Source: Streptomyces dengpaensis (lineage in GTDB: Bacteria; Actinomycetota; Actinomycetes; Streptomycetales; Streptomycetaceae). Taken from it: DNA of 64,000 bases. Location: contig NZ_CP026652.1 in NCBI RefSeq assembly GCF_002946835.1, forward strand, positions 2,852,001-2,916,000, read 5' to 3'. The translations under genes and the position numbers were made by a program. The notes under the pieces are model-generated. The model was not told the origin of the DNA and made no database searches. It worked only from the letters and a program-made list of their open reading frames with translations. Positions 10,192-20,370 of the stretch are shown here, piece after piece; the first letter of the stretch is position 1; each line of letters opens with the position of its first letter.

Positions 10192-11337
10192 GTGATGGGC
10201 GGGTCCGGGAAGCACGTGTTCGGGCCGAGCGGCTCGGGAGAGCGCCTCGGGGAACGCGGCAGCGCGAGTCCCTGGGGGGGCGTACGCCCCTTCTCCATCA
10301 AGACCAAGCTCGGCGCACTCGTCGTCATCTCGGTGCTCATCACCACCGGTCTGATGATGATCGCGATGCGCACCGAGACCGAGCTGCGCTTCATCACCGT
10401 CTTCTCGATGATCGCCACCCTGCTGATAACGCAGTTCGTGGCCCATTCACTGACCGCCCCGCTGGACGAGATGAACGCGGTGGCCCGGTCCATCTCGCAC
10501 GGCGACTACACGCGCCGGGTGAGCGACAGCCGCCGTGACGAGCTGGGCGACCTGGCCGAGACGATCAACCTGATGGCCGACGAGCTGGAGGCCCAGGACC
10601 GCCAGCGCAAGGAACTCGTCGCGAACGTCTCGCACGAGCTGCGCACCCCCATCGCGGGCCTGCGCGCGGTCCTGGAGAACGTCGTGGACGGCGTCTCCGC
10701 CGCCGACCCCGAGACGATGCGTACGGCCCTGCAGCAGACGGAACGCCTCGGACGTCTCGTCGAGACGCTCCTTGACCTGTCCCGGCTGGACAACGGCGTC
10801 ATACCGCTGCGCATGAGGCGTTTCGAGGTGTGGCCGTACCTCTCGGGCGTGCTCAAGGAGGCCAACATGGTCTCCTCCGCGCGCGCGGGCATCGCCTCGG
10901 GCTCCGGCAGCCACACGCGCACCGACGTCCATCTGCACCTCGACGTGTCCCCGCCCGAGCTGACCGCGCACGCGGACCCGGAGCGGATCCACCAGGTCGT
11001 CGCCAATCTGATCGACAACGCGGTCAAGCACAGCCCGCCGCACGGCCGGGTGACGGTGAAGGCGCGACGGGGCGACTACCCGGAGTCGCTGGCCCTGGAG
11101 GTCCTGGACGAGGGGCCCGGCATTCCCAGGACGGAGTGGCACCGGGTCTTCGAGCGGTTCAACCGGGGCGGGGTCCCCTCGCCGCACGGCCCGGGCAGCG
11201 ACGGCGGTACGGGTCTGGGCCTGGCCATCGCGCGCTGGGCGGTCGATCTGCACGGCGGCCGGATCGGTGTGGCCGAATCCCAGCGGGGTTGCCGGATTCA
11301 GGTCACCCTTCCCGGGCTTCCATCTCTGCCAAGTTGA
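10192..11337 (+). CDS. Sensor histidine kinase of the OmpR-type pair
   Basis: A 381-residue membrane kinase. Two hydrophobic segments (LGALVVISVLITTGLMM and ITVFSMIATLLITQFVA) enclose a very short loop, so sensing may occur in the membrane. HAMP-like residues follow, then the H box VANVSHELRTPIAG, N box HQVVANLIDNAVKHS, and G boxes DEGPGIPR and GTGLGLAIARWAV. GTG 10192 and ATG 10195 are both usable starts. It phosphorylates the regulator just upstream. The short extracytoplasmic loop is typical of intramembrane-sensing kinases in Streptomyces. Confidence 0.92.
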   Translation: MMGGSGKHVFGPSGSGERLGERGSASPWGGVRPFSIKTKLGALVVISVLITTGLMMIAMRTETELRFITVFSMIATLLITQFVAHSLTAPLDEMNAVARSISHGDYTRRVSDSRRDELGDLAETINLMADELEAQDRQRKELVANVSHELRTPIAGLRAVLENVVDGVSAADPETMRTALQQTERLGRLVETLLDLSRLDNGVIPLRMRRFEVWPYLSGVLKEANMVSSARAGIASGSGSHTRTDVHLHLDVSPPELTAHADPERIHQVVANLIDNAVKHSPPHGRVTVKARRGDYPESLALEVLDEGPGIPRTEWHRVFERFNRGGVPSPHGPGSDGGTGLGLAIARWAVDLHGGRIGVAESQRGCRIQVTLPGLPSLPS

Positions 11338-11617
11338 CGTAAAGTTCGAGCCGGAGCCACAAGATTCATCCGTGTCGCCGCTGGCGGACACGTGTGATCA
11401 GGCAGAGGGCCGCGTGAGTCGTACCGCGACCCTGGATCGACATACCCATTCCGAAGCGGAACCCCGCCTGTTTCCCGCCATTTCCACGACTGAAACGCGG
11501 TTTTCGATGTGACTTACACGACGTTGGACGGCCCGGTCTGACCTTCTCGGCCATGGAGGCGTAGCCTTAATTCCCGCTGTCCATCACCTTGTGAAGCGGA
11601 AGAGGGCGGTTACCGCC
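11338..11617. other. Intergenic region upstream of kgd
   Basis: About 280 bases with no convincing gene between the kinase stop and the kgd start. It must carry the promoter of the large metabolic gene. I see no hairpin terminator or named operator. Confidence 0.5.
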
Positions 11618-14600
11618 GTGTCGCCACAGTCCCCCAGTAACTCGAGCATCTCGACCGATGACCAAGCCGGGAAGAGTCCCGCTGCTGCGTTCGGTCCCAA
11701 TGAGTGGCTCGTCGACGAGATCTATCAGCAGTACCTCCAGGACCCCAATTCGGTAGACCGAGCCTGGTGGGACTTCTTCGCCGACTACAAGCCGGGGGCG
11801 ACCGCCGCCCCGGCTCCGGCGGGTACTGCGGCCGCGGGGGCCGCAGGGACCACCACGGCAGCTCCCGCCGCCCCGGCCGCGCCCACCGCTCCGGCCGCCC
11901 CTGTGGCGCCCGCCGCGCCCGCGGCCCCGGCTCCGGCTCCGGCCGCTGCTGCTCCGGCACCGGCCGCGCCCGCGCCCGCTCCGGCGGCCCCGAAGCCCGC
12001 TGCCGCCGCTCCGGCCGCCGTGAAGGCCGCCCCGGCCCCCGCGAAGGCCGCCCCGGCCCCCGCGAAGGCCGCTCCGGCCGCCGCGAAGCCCAAGGCCGAG
12101 CCGGCGACCGAGGCCCCCGCGGGCCCGGAGATGGTGACCCTGCGCGGCCCCGCCGCCGCGGTCGCGAAGAACATGAACGCCTCCCTGGGGCTGCCCACGG
12201 CCACGTCCGTGCGCGCGGTCCCAGTGAAGCTGCTCTTCGACAACCGCATCGTCATCAACAACCACCTGAAGCGCGCCCGGGGCGGGAAGATCTCCTTCAC
12301 CCACCTCATCGGCTACGCGATGGTGCAGGCCATCAAGGCCATGCCGTCGATGAACTGGCACTACGCCGAGAAGGACGGCAAGCCGACCCTCGTCAAGCCG
12401 GAGCACATCAACTTCGGCCTCGCCATCGACCTGGTGAAGCCCAACGGCGACCGCCAGCTCGTCGTCGCCGGCATCAAGAAGGCCGAGACGCTGAACTTCT
12501 TCGAGTTCTGGCAGGCCTACGAGGACATCGTCCGCCGCGCCCGTGACGGCAAGCTGACGATGGACGACTTCACCGGTGTCACGGTCTCCCTGACCAACCC
12601 CGGCGGCCTCGGCACCGTCCACTCGGTGCCGCGTCTGATGCCCGGACAGTCGGTCATCATGGGCGTCGGCTCCATGGACTACCCGGCGGAGTTCCAGGGC
12701 ACCTCCCAGGACACCCTGAACAAGCTCGGCATCTCGAAGGTCATGACGCTCACGTCGACCTACGACCACCGGGTGATCCAGGGCGCCGCCTCCGGCGAGT
12801 TCCTGCGCATCGTCGCGAACATGCTGCTCGGCGAGAACGAGTTCTTCGACGAGATCTTCAAGTCGCTGCGCATTCCGTACGAGCCGGTCCGCTGGCTCAA
12901 GGACATCGACGCCTCGCACGACGACGACGTCACCAAGGCCGCCCGCGTCTTCGAGCTGATCCACTCCTACCGGGTCCGCGGCCACGTCATGGCCGACACC
13001 GACCCGCTGGAGTACCGCCAGCGCAAGCACCCCGACCTGGACATCACCGAGCACGGCCTCACGCTGTGGGACCTGGAGCGCGAGTTCGCGGTCGGCGGCT
13101 TCTCCGGCAAGTCCCTGATGAAGCTGCGCGACATCCTCGGCGTGCTGCGCGACTCGTACTGCCGCACCATCGGCATCGAGTTCATGCACATCCAGGACCC
13201 GAAGCAGCGCAAGTGGATCCAGGACCGCGTCGAGCGCCCGCACTCCAAGCCGGAGCGCGAGGAGCAGCTGCGCATCCTGCGCCGCCTGAACGCGGCGGAG
13301 GCCTTCGAGACCTTCCTGCAGACGAAGTACGTCGGCCAGAAGCGCTTCTCCCTGGAGGGCGGCGAGTCGGTCATCCCGCTCCTTGACGCCGTCATCGACA
13401 GCGCGGCCGAGTCGCGCCTGGACGAGGTCGTCATCGGCATGGCCCACCGCGGCCGCCTGAACGTTCTCGCGAACATCGTCGGCAAGTCGTACGCGCAGAT
13501 CTTCCGCGAGTTCGAGGGCAACCTCGACCCGAAGTCGATGCACGGCTCCGGCGACGTGAAGTACCACCTGGGTGCCCAGGGCGTCTTCACGGGCCTGGAC
13601 GGCGAGCAGATCAACGTCTCGCTGGCCGCCAACCCGTCCCACCTGGAGACGGTCGACCCGGTCATCGAGGGCATCGCCCGCGCCAAGCAGGACATCATCA
13701 ACAAGGGCGGCACGGACTTCACCGTCCTGCCGGTCGCCCTGCACGGTGACGCGGCCTTCGCCGGCCAGGGTGTGGTCGCCGAGACGCTCAACATGTCGCA
13801 GCTGCGCGGCTACCGCACGGGCGGCACGGTCCACATCGTCATCAACAACCAGGTCGGCTTCACCGCGGCCCCCGAGTCCTCGCGCTCGTCGATGTACGCG
13901 ACGGACGTGGCGCGCATGATCGAGGCGCCGATCTTCCACGTGAACGGCGACGACCCCGAGGCCGTCGTCCGCGTCGCCCGCCTGGCCTTCGAGTTCCGCC
14001 AGGCGTTCAACAAGGACGTCGTCATCGACCTCATCTGCTACCGCCGCCGCGGACACAACGAGTCCGACAACCCGGCGTTCACGCAGCCGCTGATGTACGA
14101 CCTGATCGACAAGAAGCGCTCGGTGCGCAAGCTCTACACCGAGTCCCTGATCGGCCGCGGCGACATCACCCTCGAAGAGGCCGAGCAGGCGCTGCAGGAC
14201 TTCCAGGGCCAGCTGGAGAAGGTCTTCACCGAGGTCCGCGAGGCCGTCGCGGCCCCGGCCGAGGCGCACGTCCCCGAGGCACGGCCCGAGTTCCCGGTCG
14301 CCGTGTCCACCGCGGTCTCCCAGGAGGTCGTGAAGCGGATCGCCGAGTCCCAGGTCAACATCCCCGACCACGTCACCGTGCACCCGCGGCTGCTGCCGCA
14401 GCTGCAGCGCCGGGCGTCGATGATCGAGGACGGCACGATCGACTGGGGCATGGGCGAGACCCTCGCCATCGGCTCGCTGCTGCTCGAGGGCACCACGGTC
14501 CGCCTGTCGGGCCAGGACTCCCGCCGCGGCACCTTCGGCCAGCGTCACGCGGTGCTGATCGACCGGGTCACGGGCGAGGACTTCACCCCGCTCCAGTACC

Positions 14601-15487
14601 TGTCGGACGACCAGGCCCGCCTGAACGTCTACGACTCGCTGCTCTCCGAGTACGCGGTCATGGGCTTCGAATACGGCTACTCGCTGGCCCGCCCCGACGC
14701 ACTGGTGATGTGGGAGGCGCAGTTCGGTGACTTCGTCAACGGCGCGCAGACGATCGTCGACGAGTACATCTCGGCCGCCGAGCAGAAGTGGGGCCAGACG
14801 TCCGGCGTCACCCTGCTGCTCCCGCACGGCTACGAGGGCCAGGGCCCGGACCACTCCTCGGCCCGTATCGAGCGGTTCCTCCAGCTGTGCGCGCAGAACA
14901 GCATGACAGTCGCCCAGCCGACGCTCCCGTCGAACTACTTCCACCTCCTGCGGTGGCAGGTGCACAACCCGCACCACAAGCCGCTGGTGGTCTTCACCCC
15001 GAAGTCGATGCTGCGCCTCAAGGCCGCCGCGTCGAAGGCGGAGGAGTTCACGTCGGGCGGCTTCCGCCCCGTCATCGGCGACGAGTCGGTCGACGCCGCG
15101 GCGGTCCGCAAGGTCGTCTTCTGCGCCGGCAAGCTGTACTACGACCTCGATGCCGAGCGGAAGAAGCGCGGCGTCACGGACACGGCGATCATCCGCATCG
15201 AGCGTCTGTACCCGCTGCCGGGTGCCGAGCTCCAGGCGGAGGTCAACAAGTACCCGAACGCCGAGAAGTACCTGTGGGCCCAGGAGGAGCCGGCGAACCA
15301 GGGTGCCTGGCCGTTCATCGCGCTCAACCTGATCGACCACCTGGACCTGGCGGTCGGCGCGGACGTCCCGCACGACGAGCGCCTGCGCCGCATCTCCCGC
15401 CCGCACTCCTCCTCGCCCGCCGTGGGTTCCGCGAAGCGGCACCAGGCGGAGCAGGAGCAGCTGATGCGTGAGGTGTTCGAGGCATAG
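11618..15487 (+). CDS. kgd: Multifunctional 2-oxoglutarate decarboxylase/dehydrogenase E1-E2 fusion
   Basis: A 1289-residue actinobacterial fusion enzyme of the TCA cycle. The N-terminal segment ([16 protein letters not shown]) matches the E1 tail. A long Ala/Pro/Lys linker covers about residues 70-165. An acyltransferase-like E2 catalytic domain follows, with YDHRVIQGA. The thiamine-diphosphate E1 domains have [28 protein letters not shown] and the cofactor-binding stretch after VNGDDPEA; the C-terminal transketolase part ends in [12 protein letters not shown]. There is no lipoyl domain, as usual for Kgd, so the enzyme must use the E2/lipoyl and E3 of another complex. GTG 11618 gives the standard MSPQSPSN start. 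A strong terminator follows. Confidence 0.95.
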   Translation: MSPQSPSNSSISTDDQAGKSPAAAFGPNEWLVDEIYQQYLQDPNSVDRAWWDFFADYKPGATAAPAPAGTAAAGAAGTTTAAPAAPAAPTAPAAPVAPAAPAAPAPAPAAAAPAPAAPAPAPAAPKPAAAAPAAVKAAPAPAKAAPAPAKAAPAAAKPKAEPATEAPAGPEMVTLRGPAAAVAKNMNASLGLPTATSVRAVPVKLLFDNRIVINNHLKRARGGKISFTHLIGYAMVQAIKAMPSMNWHYAEKDGKPTLVKPEHINFGLAIDLVKPNGDRQLVVAGIKKAETLNFFEFWQAYEDIVRRARDGKLTMDDFTGVTVSLTNPGGLGTVHSVPRLMPGQSVIMGVGSMDYPAEFQGTSQDTLNKLGISKVMTLTSTYDHRVIQGAASGEFLRIVANMLLGENEFFDEIFKSLRIPYEPVRWLKDIDASHDDDVTKAARVFELIHSYRVRGHVMADTDPLEYRQRKHPDLDITEHGLTLWDLEREFAVGGFSGKSLMKLRDILGVLRDSYCRTIGIEFMHIQDPKQRKWIQDRVERPHSKPEREEQLRILRRLNAAEAFETFLQTKYVGQKRFSLEGGESVIPLLDAVIDSAAESRLDEVVIGMAHRGRLNVLANIVGKSYAQIFREFEGNLDPKSMHGSGDVKYHLGAQGVFTGLDGEQINVSLAANPSHLETVDPVIEGIARAKQDIINKGGTDFTVLPVALHGDAAFAGQGVVAETLNMSQLRGYRTGGTVHIVINNQVGFTAAPESSRSSMYATDVARMIEAPIFHVNGDDPEAVVRVARLAFEFRQAFNKDVVIDLICYRRRGHNESDNPAFTQPLMYDLIDKKRSVRKLYTESLIGRGDITLEEAEQALQDFQGQLEKVFTEVREAVAAPAEAHVPEARPEFPVAVSTAVSQEVVKRIAESQVNIPDHVTVHPRLLPQLQRRASMIEDGTIDWGMGETLAIGSLLLEGTTVRLSGQDSRRGTFGQRHAVLIDRVTGEDFTPLQYLSDDQARLNVYDSLLSEYAVMGFEYGYSLARPDALVMWEAQFGDFVNGAQTIVDEYISAAEQKWGQTSGVTLLLPHGYEGQGPDHSSARIERFLQLCAQNSMTVAQPTLPSNYFHLLRWQVHNPHHKPLVVFTPKSMLRLKAAASKAEEFTSGGFRPVIGDESVDAAAVRKVVFCAGKLYYDLDAERKKRGVTDTAIIRIERLYPLPGAELQAEVNKYPNAEKYLWAQEEPANQGAWPFIALNLIDHLDLAVGADVPHDERLRRISRPHSSSPAVGSAKRHQAEQEQLMREVFEA

Positions 15488-15511
15488 GCCTCCGGCACGG
15501 CAGCACCGTAG

Positions 15512-15549
15512 GGGCCCGGCCCCAGGTCTTCGGACTTGGGGCCGGGCCC
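15512..15549 (+). terminator. Intrinsic terminator after kgd
   Basis: A near-perfect hairpin of about 17 bp with a TTCG tetraloop: GGGCCCGGCCCCAGGTC pairs with GACTTGGGGCCGGGCCC. It ends 11 bases before the stop of the convergent STAND gene, so it can insulate both. Confidence 0.9.
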
Positions 15550-15560
15550 TTCGGCTTCTG

Positions 15561-18500
15561 TCAGGTTGTCTGGGGTTCGAAGTCCCAGGAGGGGCGTTGG
15601 CGGTTCCGGGCGTCCCGTGTGCGGGGGTGGTGGGGGCCGAGGGTCGCTGTCAGACCGTCCAGGGCGATGTTCTCCACCCGCTCGGCGTCCTGACGCTTGC
15701 CGGTGGCCCGCAAGTCGGCGGCCTGCGCGATGCGCGCGGACAGGGTCAGTGGATGCAGGGGGCCAAGGGCCTCGACGGCTCGGTCCGCGGTGTCCAGGCT
15801 GATCAAGAGGGCCGCTCGGGGGCCATCCGCGAGGGAGCGCCCGGCGGAGGCGTTGAGGGCGCAGCCGAGCGTCCACGGGTGGTCGGCTCCCACCGCCCGC
15901 TCCATGACGGCCAACGCGTGGTCGGCCAGGGCATGAAACTCCTCTCCTTCGCCCACCGCACGCAGGATCAGGGCCTGGTTGGAGTGGGCCCCGGCTACGT
16001 ACGGATGCGCGGGGCCGAGCATCCGCTCGTAGCGGGCGACAACCGACTCCCCGGCCTCCCGCGCCTCGGCGAGATCCCCGTGATCCCGTGCGAAACAGCT
16101 GCGGATGGCGGAGAAGATCAGGCTCAAAGGGTCGTCCCCTCCGACAACCCGCTCGCCGCGTTCGCGGATGGAGGCGAACAGGGCATCGGCCTCGGTGAAC
16201 TCCCCCGCCTGGTAATGGCACATGGCCAGGTTGTGCTCGGCCTGCAGGGTCTGGGGGTGATCGCGGCCCATCTGCGCACGGTGGCGTTCCACGCAGCGCT
16301 CCTGAACGGACAGGGCCTCCCGCACCTGCCCCAGCAGGCGGAGATCGATCGCGTAGGACGTCTCGGAGAGAAGTGTCCACGGGTGACGGGGGCCCAGGAC
16401 CCGGTCGCGGGCGTGCAAGGTGCTCCGGTCGGTGTCCCGCGCGCCGTCGTAGTCGCCGAGCAAGCGCAGCGACACGGCCAGGTTGTTCCGCGCCGCGAGG
16501 GCGGCCGGGTGGTTCTCGTCGCCCATGAGCTCCGCGTAGGCGTCGTACACCTCCCGCGACAGGCCGTACGCCTCCTCGTAACGCCCCAGCGCCCGCAGGT
16601 CCGCGGCGAGGCCGCTCGCGGCTCTCAGGTATGGCCGCAGACGATCCCCTCGTCCGGCGATCCGGTGACGCTCGGCCGCGGCGCGGCTGACGGCCTCGCT
16701 GTGCCGGTAGTCGCCGACCGCGCGCAGCAGGTTGGCGTAGTGGTGGCCGAGGTCCCACAGGCTGGAATCGTCGGAGTCGAGATGGGCCTCCCAGACGGGG
16801 ATGGCCTGTTCGGCGAGGCGGAGACCAGTGCCGTACTCCCCGGCGAGGTAGAGGTGGCGCAGGCAGTCCACGACGAGGGTCCGCACGGCCGGGGCGGTGT
16901 CCCGCAGGGCGTTCGCGTACTCCAGGTGCGGAACGATCTCGGCGTAGGCGGGCCATGTCTCCGGGTCGCCCGGCGTGGCGGGGGCTGCGGCGGCGAGCGC
17001 GGCGCGGGCCGCGGCGGCGCATTCCTCGGCGGCCTCGCCCGGCATGTCCTGGCGGATGATCTGGTGCACCATGCGGTGCAGGTACAGGGCCGTCTCCCGT
17101 GACTCCAGCCGGACCACGGAGTACTGGGCCAGCCGCCGAACCGTCCTGTCCCACAGCTCCGGGTCGTCGATCAGCCCGGCCAGGGGCTCCGGTCGTTGGT
17201 CCTCCGGTACGCCCCTGAGAAGACGTACGGGGATCGAGCCCGGTGCGAAGAACGCGCACAGGCGGAGCAGATCGACGGACTCGGGAGCGATCTCGCGCAG
17301 TCTGTTCAGCAGGATCGCCCAGGCGGTCCGAAACGCGACGGGAAAGGCCGCGGAGACCGCGACGACGTCGTCCCCGGTGCCGCGTTTCAGCAGGGCGATG
17401 TACTCCTGGACGGGCATGTCGGAGTCGCTCAGCCAGCCGGCCGTCTGGTCGAGCAGGAGGGGCAGGTCTTCCAGGGCTTCGGCGAGCTGGTCCGCCTCGT
17501 CCTCGGTGAGTCGGGGGGCGCGGCGGCGGATGAAGGCGATGGACTCGCCGCGTTGGTAGAGCGGGACTTCGCTCAGGGCGGCATCGTGGCGCGCCCAGTC
17601 GGAGTTGCGGGTGGTCATCAGGACATGACCGGTCCCGGTCGGCAGGGTGTCGGCGATGATGTCGGGGTCATCCGCGCCGTCCACGACGAGCAGCCAGCGC
17701 CGGTACGGCTCGCCGCGCCGCAGCGCATGGTGCACGGCGCGGATGCGTTCGCCGTACTCTTGACGGGTCCTCAGGCCCAGTGCCGGGGCGAGTTCGGCGA
17801 GACGCTCGCGGAAGGTGGCGCGCCCGTCGGCGCTCACCCACCAGATGACGTCGTACTCGTTGGCGAACCGGTGGGCGTACTCGGCGGCCACCTGCGTCTT
17901 GCCCACACCTGACATGCCATGCAGCGCCACCACGCCGGATTCCGTGTCGTCGAGCAGCTGGCGCACGTTGCTGAGCAGCGCCTCACGACCGGTGAAACGG
18001 CTGTTGCGGCGCGGCACCCCGCCCCACACCTCGGGGGGGTCGTTGGGGAAGCGGACACGAGGTCGACCGCTCTCGTCCGGCACGGGCCCGGTCGGCAGAC
18101 CCAGGCGGACCAGCAGACGTCGCTCGGCCTCCCGGGCGTCGACGCCGTACAGGTCGGCGGGTTCGAGTGCGGCGGTCATGGAAGGCAGGGGCGACGAGGT
18201 GATGCTGACCGCCGCGAAGCGGTCGGCGTTCGGGAGGACGACCTCACGCAGGGCCGTGTTCCAGTCGTCGTCACTGCCCGGGCCAGGCTGGAAGTACCAG
18301 TGGCTGAGGACCAAGAGCGCCGTCCCCGGCGGCAGGAGGAGGTCGCGCAGCTCGTCCGCCATCGGCCTGCCCGCCAGCGGTTCCCAGCGCAGCGGCGTCA
18401 CGACCAGGCCGCGCCGCTCCAGCCGGTCCGCGATCCACGCGGCCCAGGCCCGGTTGCATCCGGCGTAACTGATGATGACGACCGGGCGGCCGGTCAGCGG

Positions 18501-19019
18501 TGGGCTGAGCACCGGCCGGGTGGTGACGTCGGCCGGCCGCTCGGGAGCGTGCTCCAGCGGCTGCGGCCGGTACGGTGCGGGCCGGGCAGCCCGGGCGCGC
18601 ACGACCTCCGCGAGCTGTGCCGCCGGGGCCCGCCCCGGCTCCCGTTCCCGGATCTCCGAACGCAGCTCGGCCTTGCGGACGGGCACGCCCCACTGGTTGC
18701 TGACCGTCAGCCACAGCGCGGCGGGGCCAGGGATGGTGCCCGCGGAGACGCGGAAGGCGGCCGGGCCGTAGGTGCCGCCGAAGCGGTGCAGGACCACGCT
18801 GGGGTCGTCGAGGGCCGTGCAGATGAAATGCGGGGAGCCGTCGAGGGCGACGGTGAAGGTGAACTCCTCGTCGGGATAAGGCCATTCGGGCCCACCGTCT
18901 CCTGCGGTCAGCGGTCCGCGCAGGTCGACGGTGACGAGGTAGTCGCAGTCCGTCTCGGCGCGGTGCGGCCAGGCGACGACGGGTTCGATGAGGAGGGGGC
19001 GTTCTTCGGGGGTGGTCAC
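15561..19019 (-). CDS. TIR / NB-ARC / TPR STAND protein, FxsT-like, with extra N-terminal domain
   Basis: A 1152-residue protein and last gene of the 22-kb train. Residues 1-130 form a beta-rich domain I do not recognise, absent from the paralogue at 23630-26641. A TIR-like domain follows near 178-310 (VVIISYAGCNRAWAAWIADRL, LLVLSHWYFQ). Then come an NB-ARC module with Walker A HGMSGVGKTQ near 370 and Walker B LLVVDGADD, MHD-like ALYLHRMVH, and TPR-type helices from about 680 to the end. The pattern matches the FxSxx-COOH-associated TPR family. STAND proteins oligomerise on sensing and activate an effector; here TIR may be an NAD-consuming or signalling output. GTG 19019 overlaps the CHAT stop codon (GTGA). 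Confidence 0.88.
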   Translation of the reverse strand: MTTPEERPLLIEPVVAWPHRAETDCDYLVTVDLRGPLTAGDGGPEWPYPDEEFTFTVALDGSPHFICTALDDPSVVLHRFGGTYGPAAFRVSAGTIPGPAALWLTVSNQWGVPVRKAELRSEIREREPGRAPAAQLAEVVRARAARPAPYRPQPLEHAPERPADVTTRPVLSPPLTGRPVVIISYAGCNRAWAAWIADRLERRGLVVTPLRWEPLAGRPMADELRDLLLPPGTALLVLSHWYFQPGPGSDDDWNTALREVVLPNADRFAAVSITSSPLPSMTAALEPADLYGVDAREAERRLLVRLGLPTGPVPDESGRPRVRFPNDPPEVWGGVPRRNSRFTGREALLSNVRQLLDDTESGVVALHGMSGVGKTQVAAEYAHRFANEYDVIWWVSADGRATFRERLAELAPALGLRTRQEYGERIRAVHHALRRGEPYRRWLLVVDGADDPDIIADTLPTGTGHVLMTTRNSDWARHDAALSEVPLYQRGESIAFIRRRAPRLTEDEADQLAEALEDLPLLLDQTAGWLSDSDMPVQEYIALLKRGTGDDVVAVSAAFPVAFRTAWAILLNRLREIAPESVDLLRLCAFFAPGSIPVRLLRGVPEDQRPEPLAGLIDDPELWDRTVRRLAQYSVVRLESRETALYLHRMVHQIIRQDMPGEAAEECAAAARAALAAAAPATPGDPETWPAYAEIVPHLEYANALRDTAPAVRTLVVDCLRHLYLAGEYGTGLRLAEQAIPVWEAHLDSDDSSLWDLGHHYANLLRAVGDYRHSEAVSRAAAERHRIAGRGDRLRPYLRAASGLAADLRALGRYEEAYGLSREVYDAYAELMGDENHPAALAARNNLAVSLRLLGDYDGARDTDRSTLHARDRVLGPRHPWTLLSETSYAIDLRLLGQVREALSVQERCVERHRAQMGRDHPQTLQAEHNLAMCHYQAGEFTEADALFASIRERGERVVGGDDPLSLIFSAIRSCFARDHGDLAEAREAGESVVARYERMLGPAHPYVAGAHSNQALILRAVGEGEEFHALADHALAVMERAVGADHPWTLGCALNASAGRSLADGPRAALLISLDTADRAVEALGPLHPLTLSARIAQAADLRATGKRQDAERVENIALDGLTATLGPHHPRTRDARNRQRPSWDFEPQTT

Positions 19020-20314
19020 CGGGCTCCCCCTTCGCGGGCCGTGAGCCGGAGTGTGGTCAGCGGGTGCCCGTAGTAGTGGAACATGAACGCGTACAGCAGC
19101 CGCAGGACCCGTTTCTGGCCCGGCTCGTCGACCCTGCCGTCGTCGTCGCGGATCGGCGGGACGGCGGACGGCGGGCCGAACTCCGCGGCGGCGTGGGCCC
19201 GGAAGGACAGCAGGGTCCGGGAGACCGGGCTGTGCGGGTGTTCGGCCACCTGCTCGACGAGACCACGGACCAGCGCGCGTGCCTCCTTGTCTCCGACCTG
19301 ACCCGTCGTGACGATGCAGCCGCCGGCCCCTTTGCGCAGGAAGAGTTCAGCGAAGCCGCGGAGCGCCTGCTCGCCCTGGGCTCTGTTGAGGACGGCGCGC
19401 CCGGAGTGGCAGGCATTGAGGCAGACCAGGGAGCGGTCGGTGCGCAGGGCGCCCATGGTCTGGCCGTTCAGTTCGGCCCAGGTGCGGTTGCCGAGGGTGA
19501 GGCGCGGGACGCTGTCGCCGTAGGTGCCGTGGCAGCCCATGTAGACGAGGCCGGTGGGCTCGCCGGGGGTGTCGAGGGCCTGGAGGAACGCGGTCATCCT
19601 GGCGTGGAGTTGGTGGGCGTAAGGCCGGAAGACGTGTCCGTCGTCGGCCATCTCATGGTGGAGGTAACCGAGCACGCGGCCACGGCAGTCCGTGGTCTCG
19701 CGGGGCAGGTCGTGCTTGCTGTCGTGGACGGTCGTCCACCGGGACATCACGACCTGCGCGCCCAGCCATGCCTCGTGAAACCCCCGCTGAGGGTCGGCCG
19801 GCAGCAGGAAGAGCTCCCAGGGGAGTTCGTACCCCGTGTCGTCCCACACGAGGAGCCGCAGGTCGGAGCCGTGTCGGGCGCGGATGCGGTTGAACCAGTC
19901 GCCGAGCTCGCGCTGGTTGCGTGACCACAGATGGATGCCGTGCAGGATGTCGGCGGGGTACTCGCCCTTGCGGTGGAGGTTGCCCAGGCCCACTCCGGGG
20001 GCGCTCAGGCGGGGAGACTCGGCCGCGCCGCGGACCGTGAGGTCGCCGCACCAGCCGGTCACGCGGTAGGCGTCGCGCCCCGCGCTGTCCTGGACCCGTA
20101 CGACGTAGAGCACGGCGTCCCCGTCCTGGAGGCGCTGATACGGGTGGGCCGCGGCGCCTCCGACACCGGACGCGGCCTCGCGCGGCTGCCGGAGGTTGCG
20201 CAGGGAGGCAGGGGCACGGCGGGCCGCTTCCTTCAGTCCCGGCAGCGCCGCCCGGCGCGCCATGGCTCCCGTCCCGGACAGCCACCGGGCTCCGTGCTGC
20301 GCCTCAGCGCCCAT
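19016..20314 (-). CDS. CHAT-domain (caspase-like) peptidase
   Basis: A 432-residue protein. After an Ala/Arg-rich N-terminus, the region from about residue 65 is a beta-rich CHAT-associated segment (LRLLVWDDTGYELPWELFLLP). The peptidase core has catalytic His in YMGCHGTYGD near 260 and catalytic Cys in VCLNACHSG near 300, plus GGCIVTTGQV. CHAT proteins are clan CD cysteine peptidases, often activated by STAND proteins, and the downstream neighbour is exactly such a protein, with a 4-base stop/start overlap. The start is uncertain: ATG 20314 is listed; an in-frame GTG at 20356 with GAGGA upstream would close the gap to the preceding gene. Confidence 0.88.
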   Translation of the reverse strand: MGAEAQHGARWLSGTGAMARRAALPGLKEAARRAPASLRNLRQPREAASGVGGAAAHPYQRLQDGDAVLYVVRVQDSAGRDAYRVTGWCGDLTVRGAAESPRLSAPGVGLGNLHRKGEYPADILHGIHLWSRNQRELGDWFNRIRARHGSDLRLLVWDDTGYELPWELFLLPADPQRGFHEAWLGAQVVMSRWTTVHDSKHDLPRETTDCRGRVLGYLHHEMADDGHVFRPYAHQLHARMTAFLQALDTPGEPTGLVYMGCHGTYGDSVPRLTLGNRTWAELNGQTMGALRTDRSLVCLNACHSGRAVLNRAQGEQALRGFAELFLRKGAGGCIVTTGQVGDKEARALVRGLVEQVAEHPHSPVSRTLLSFRAHAAAEFGPPSAVPPIRDDDGRVDEPGQKRVLRLLYAFMFHYYGHPLTTLRLTAREGGAR

Positions 20315-20370
20315 GGCGGCGCCGCTCCTCGACGATGCCGGCTCCCGTGACCGCACGGTCCTCGACGGCT

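Noticed and set aside
11567..15442. 1291-codon minus-strand ORF opposite kgd
   Set aside because: Low-complexity Arg/Val/Gly/Asp composition typical of antisense frames in high-GC genes.
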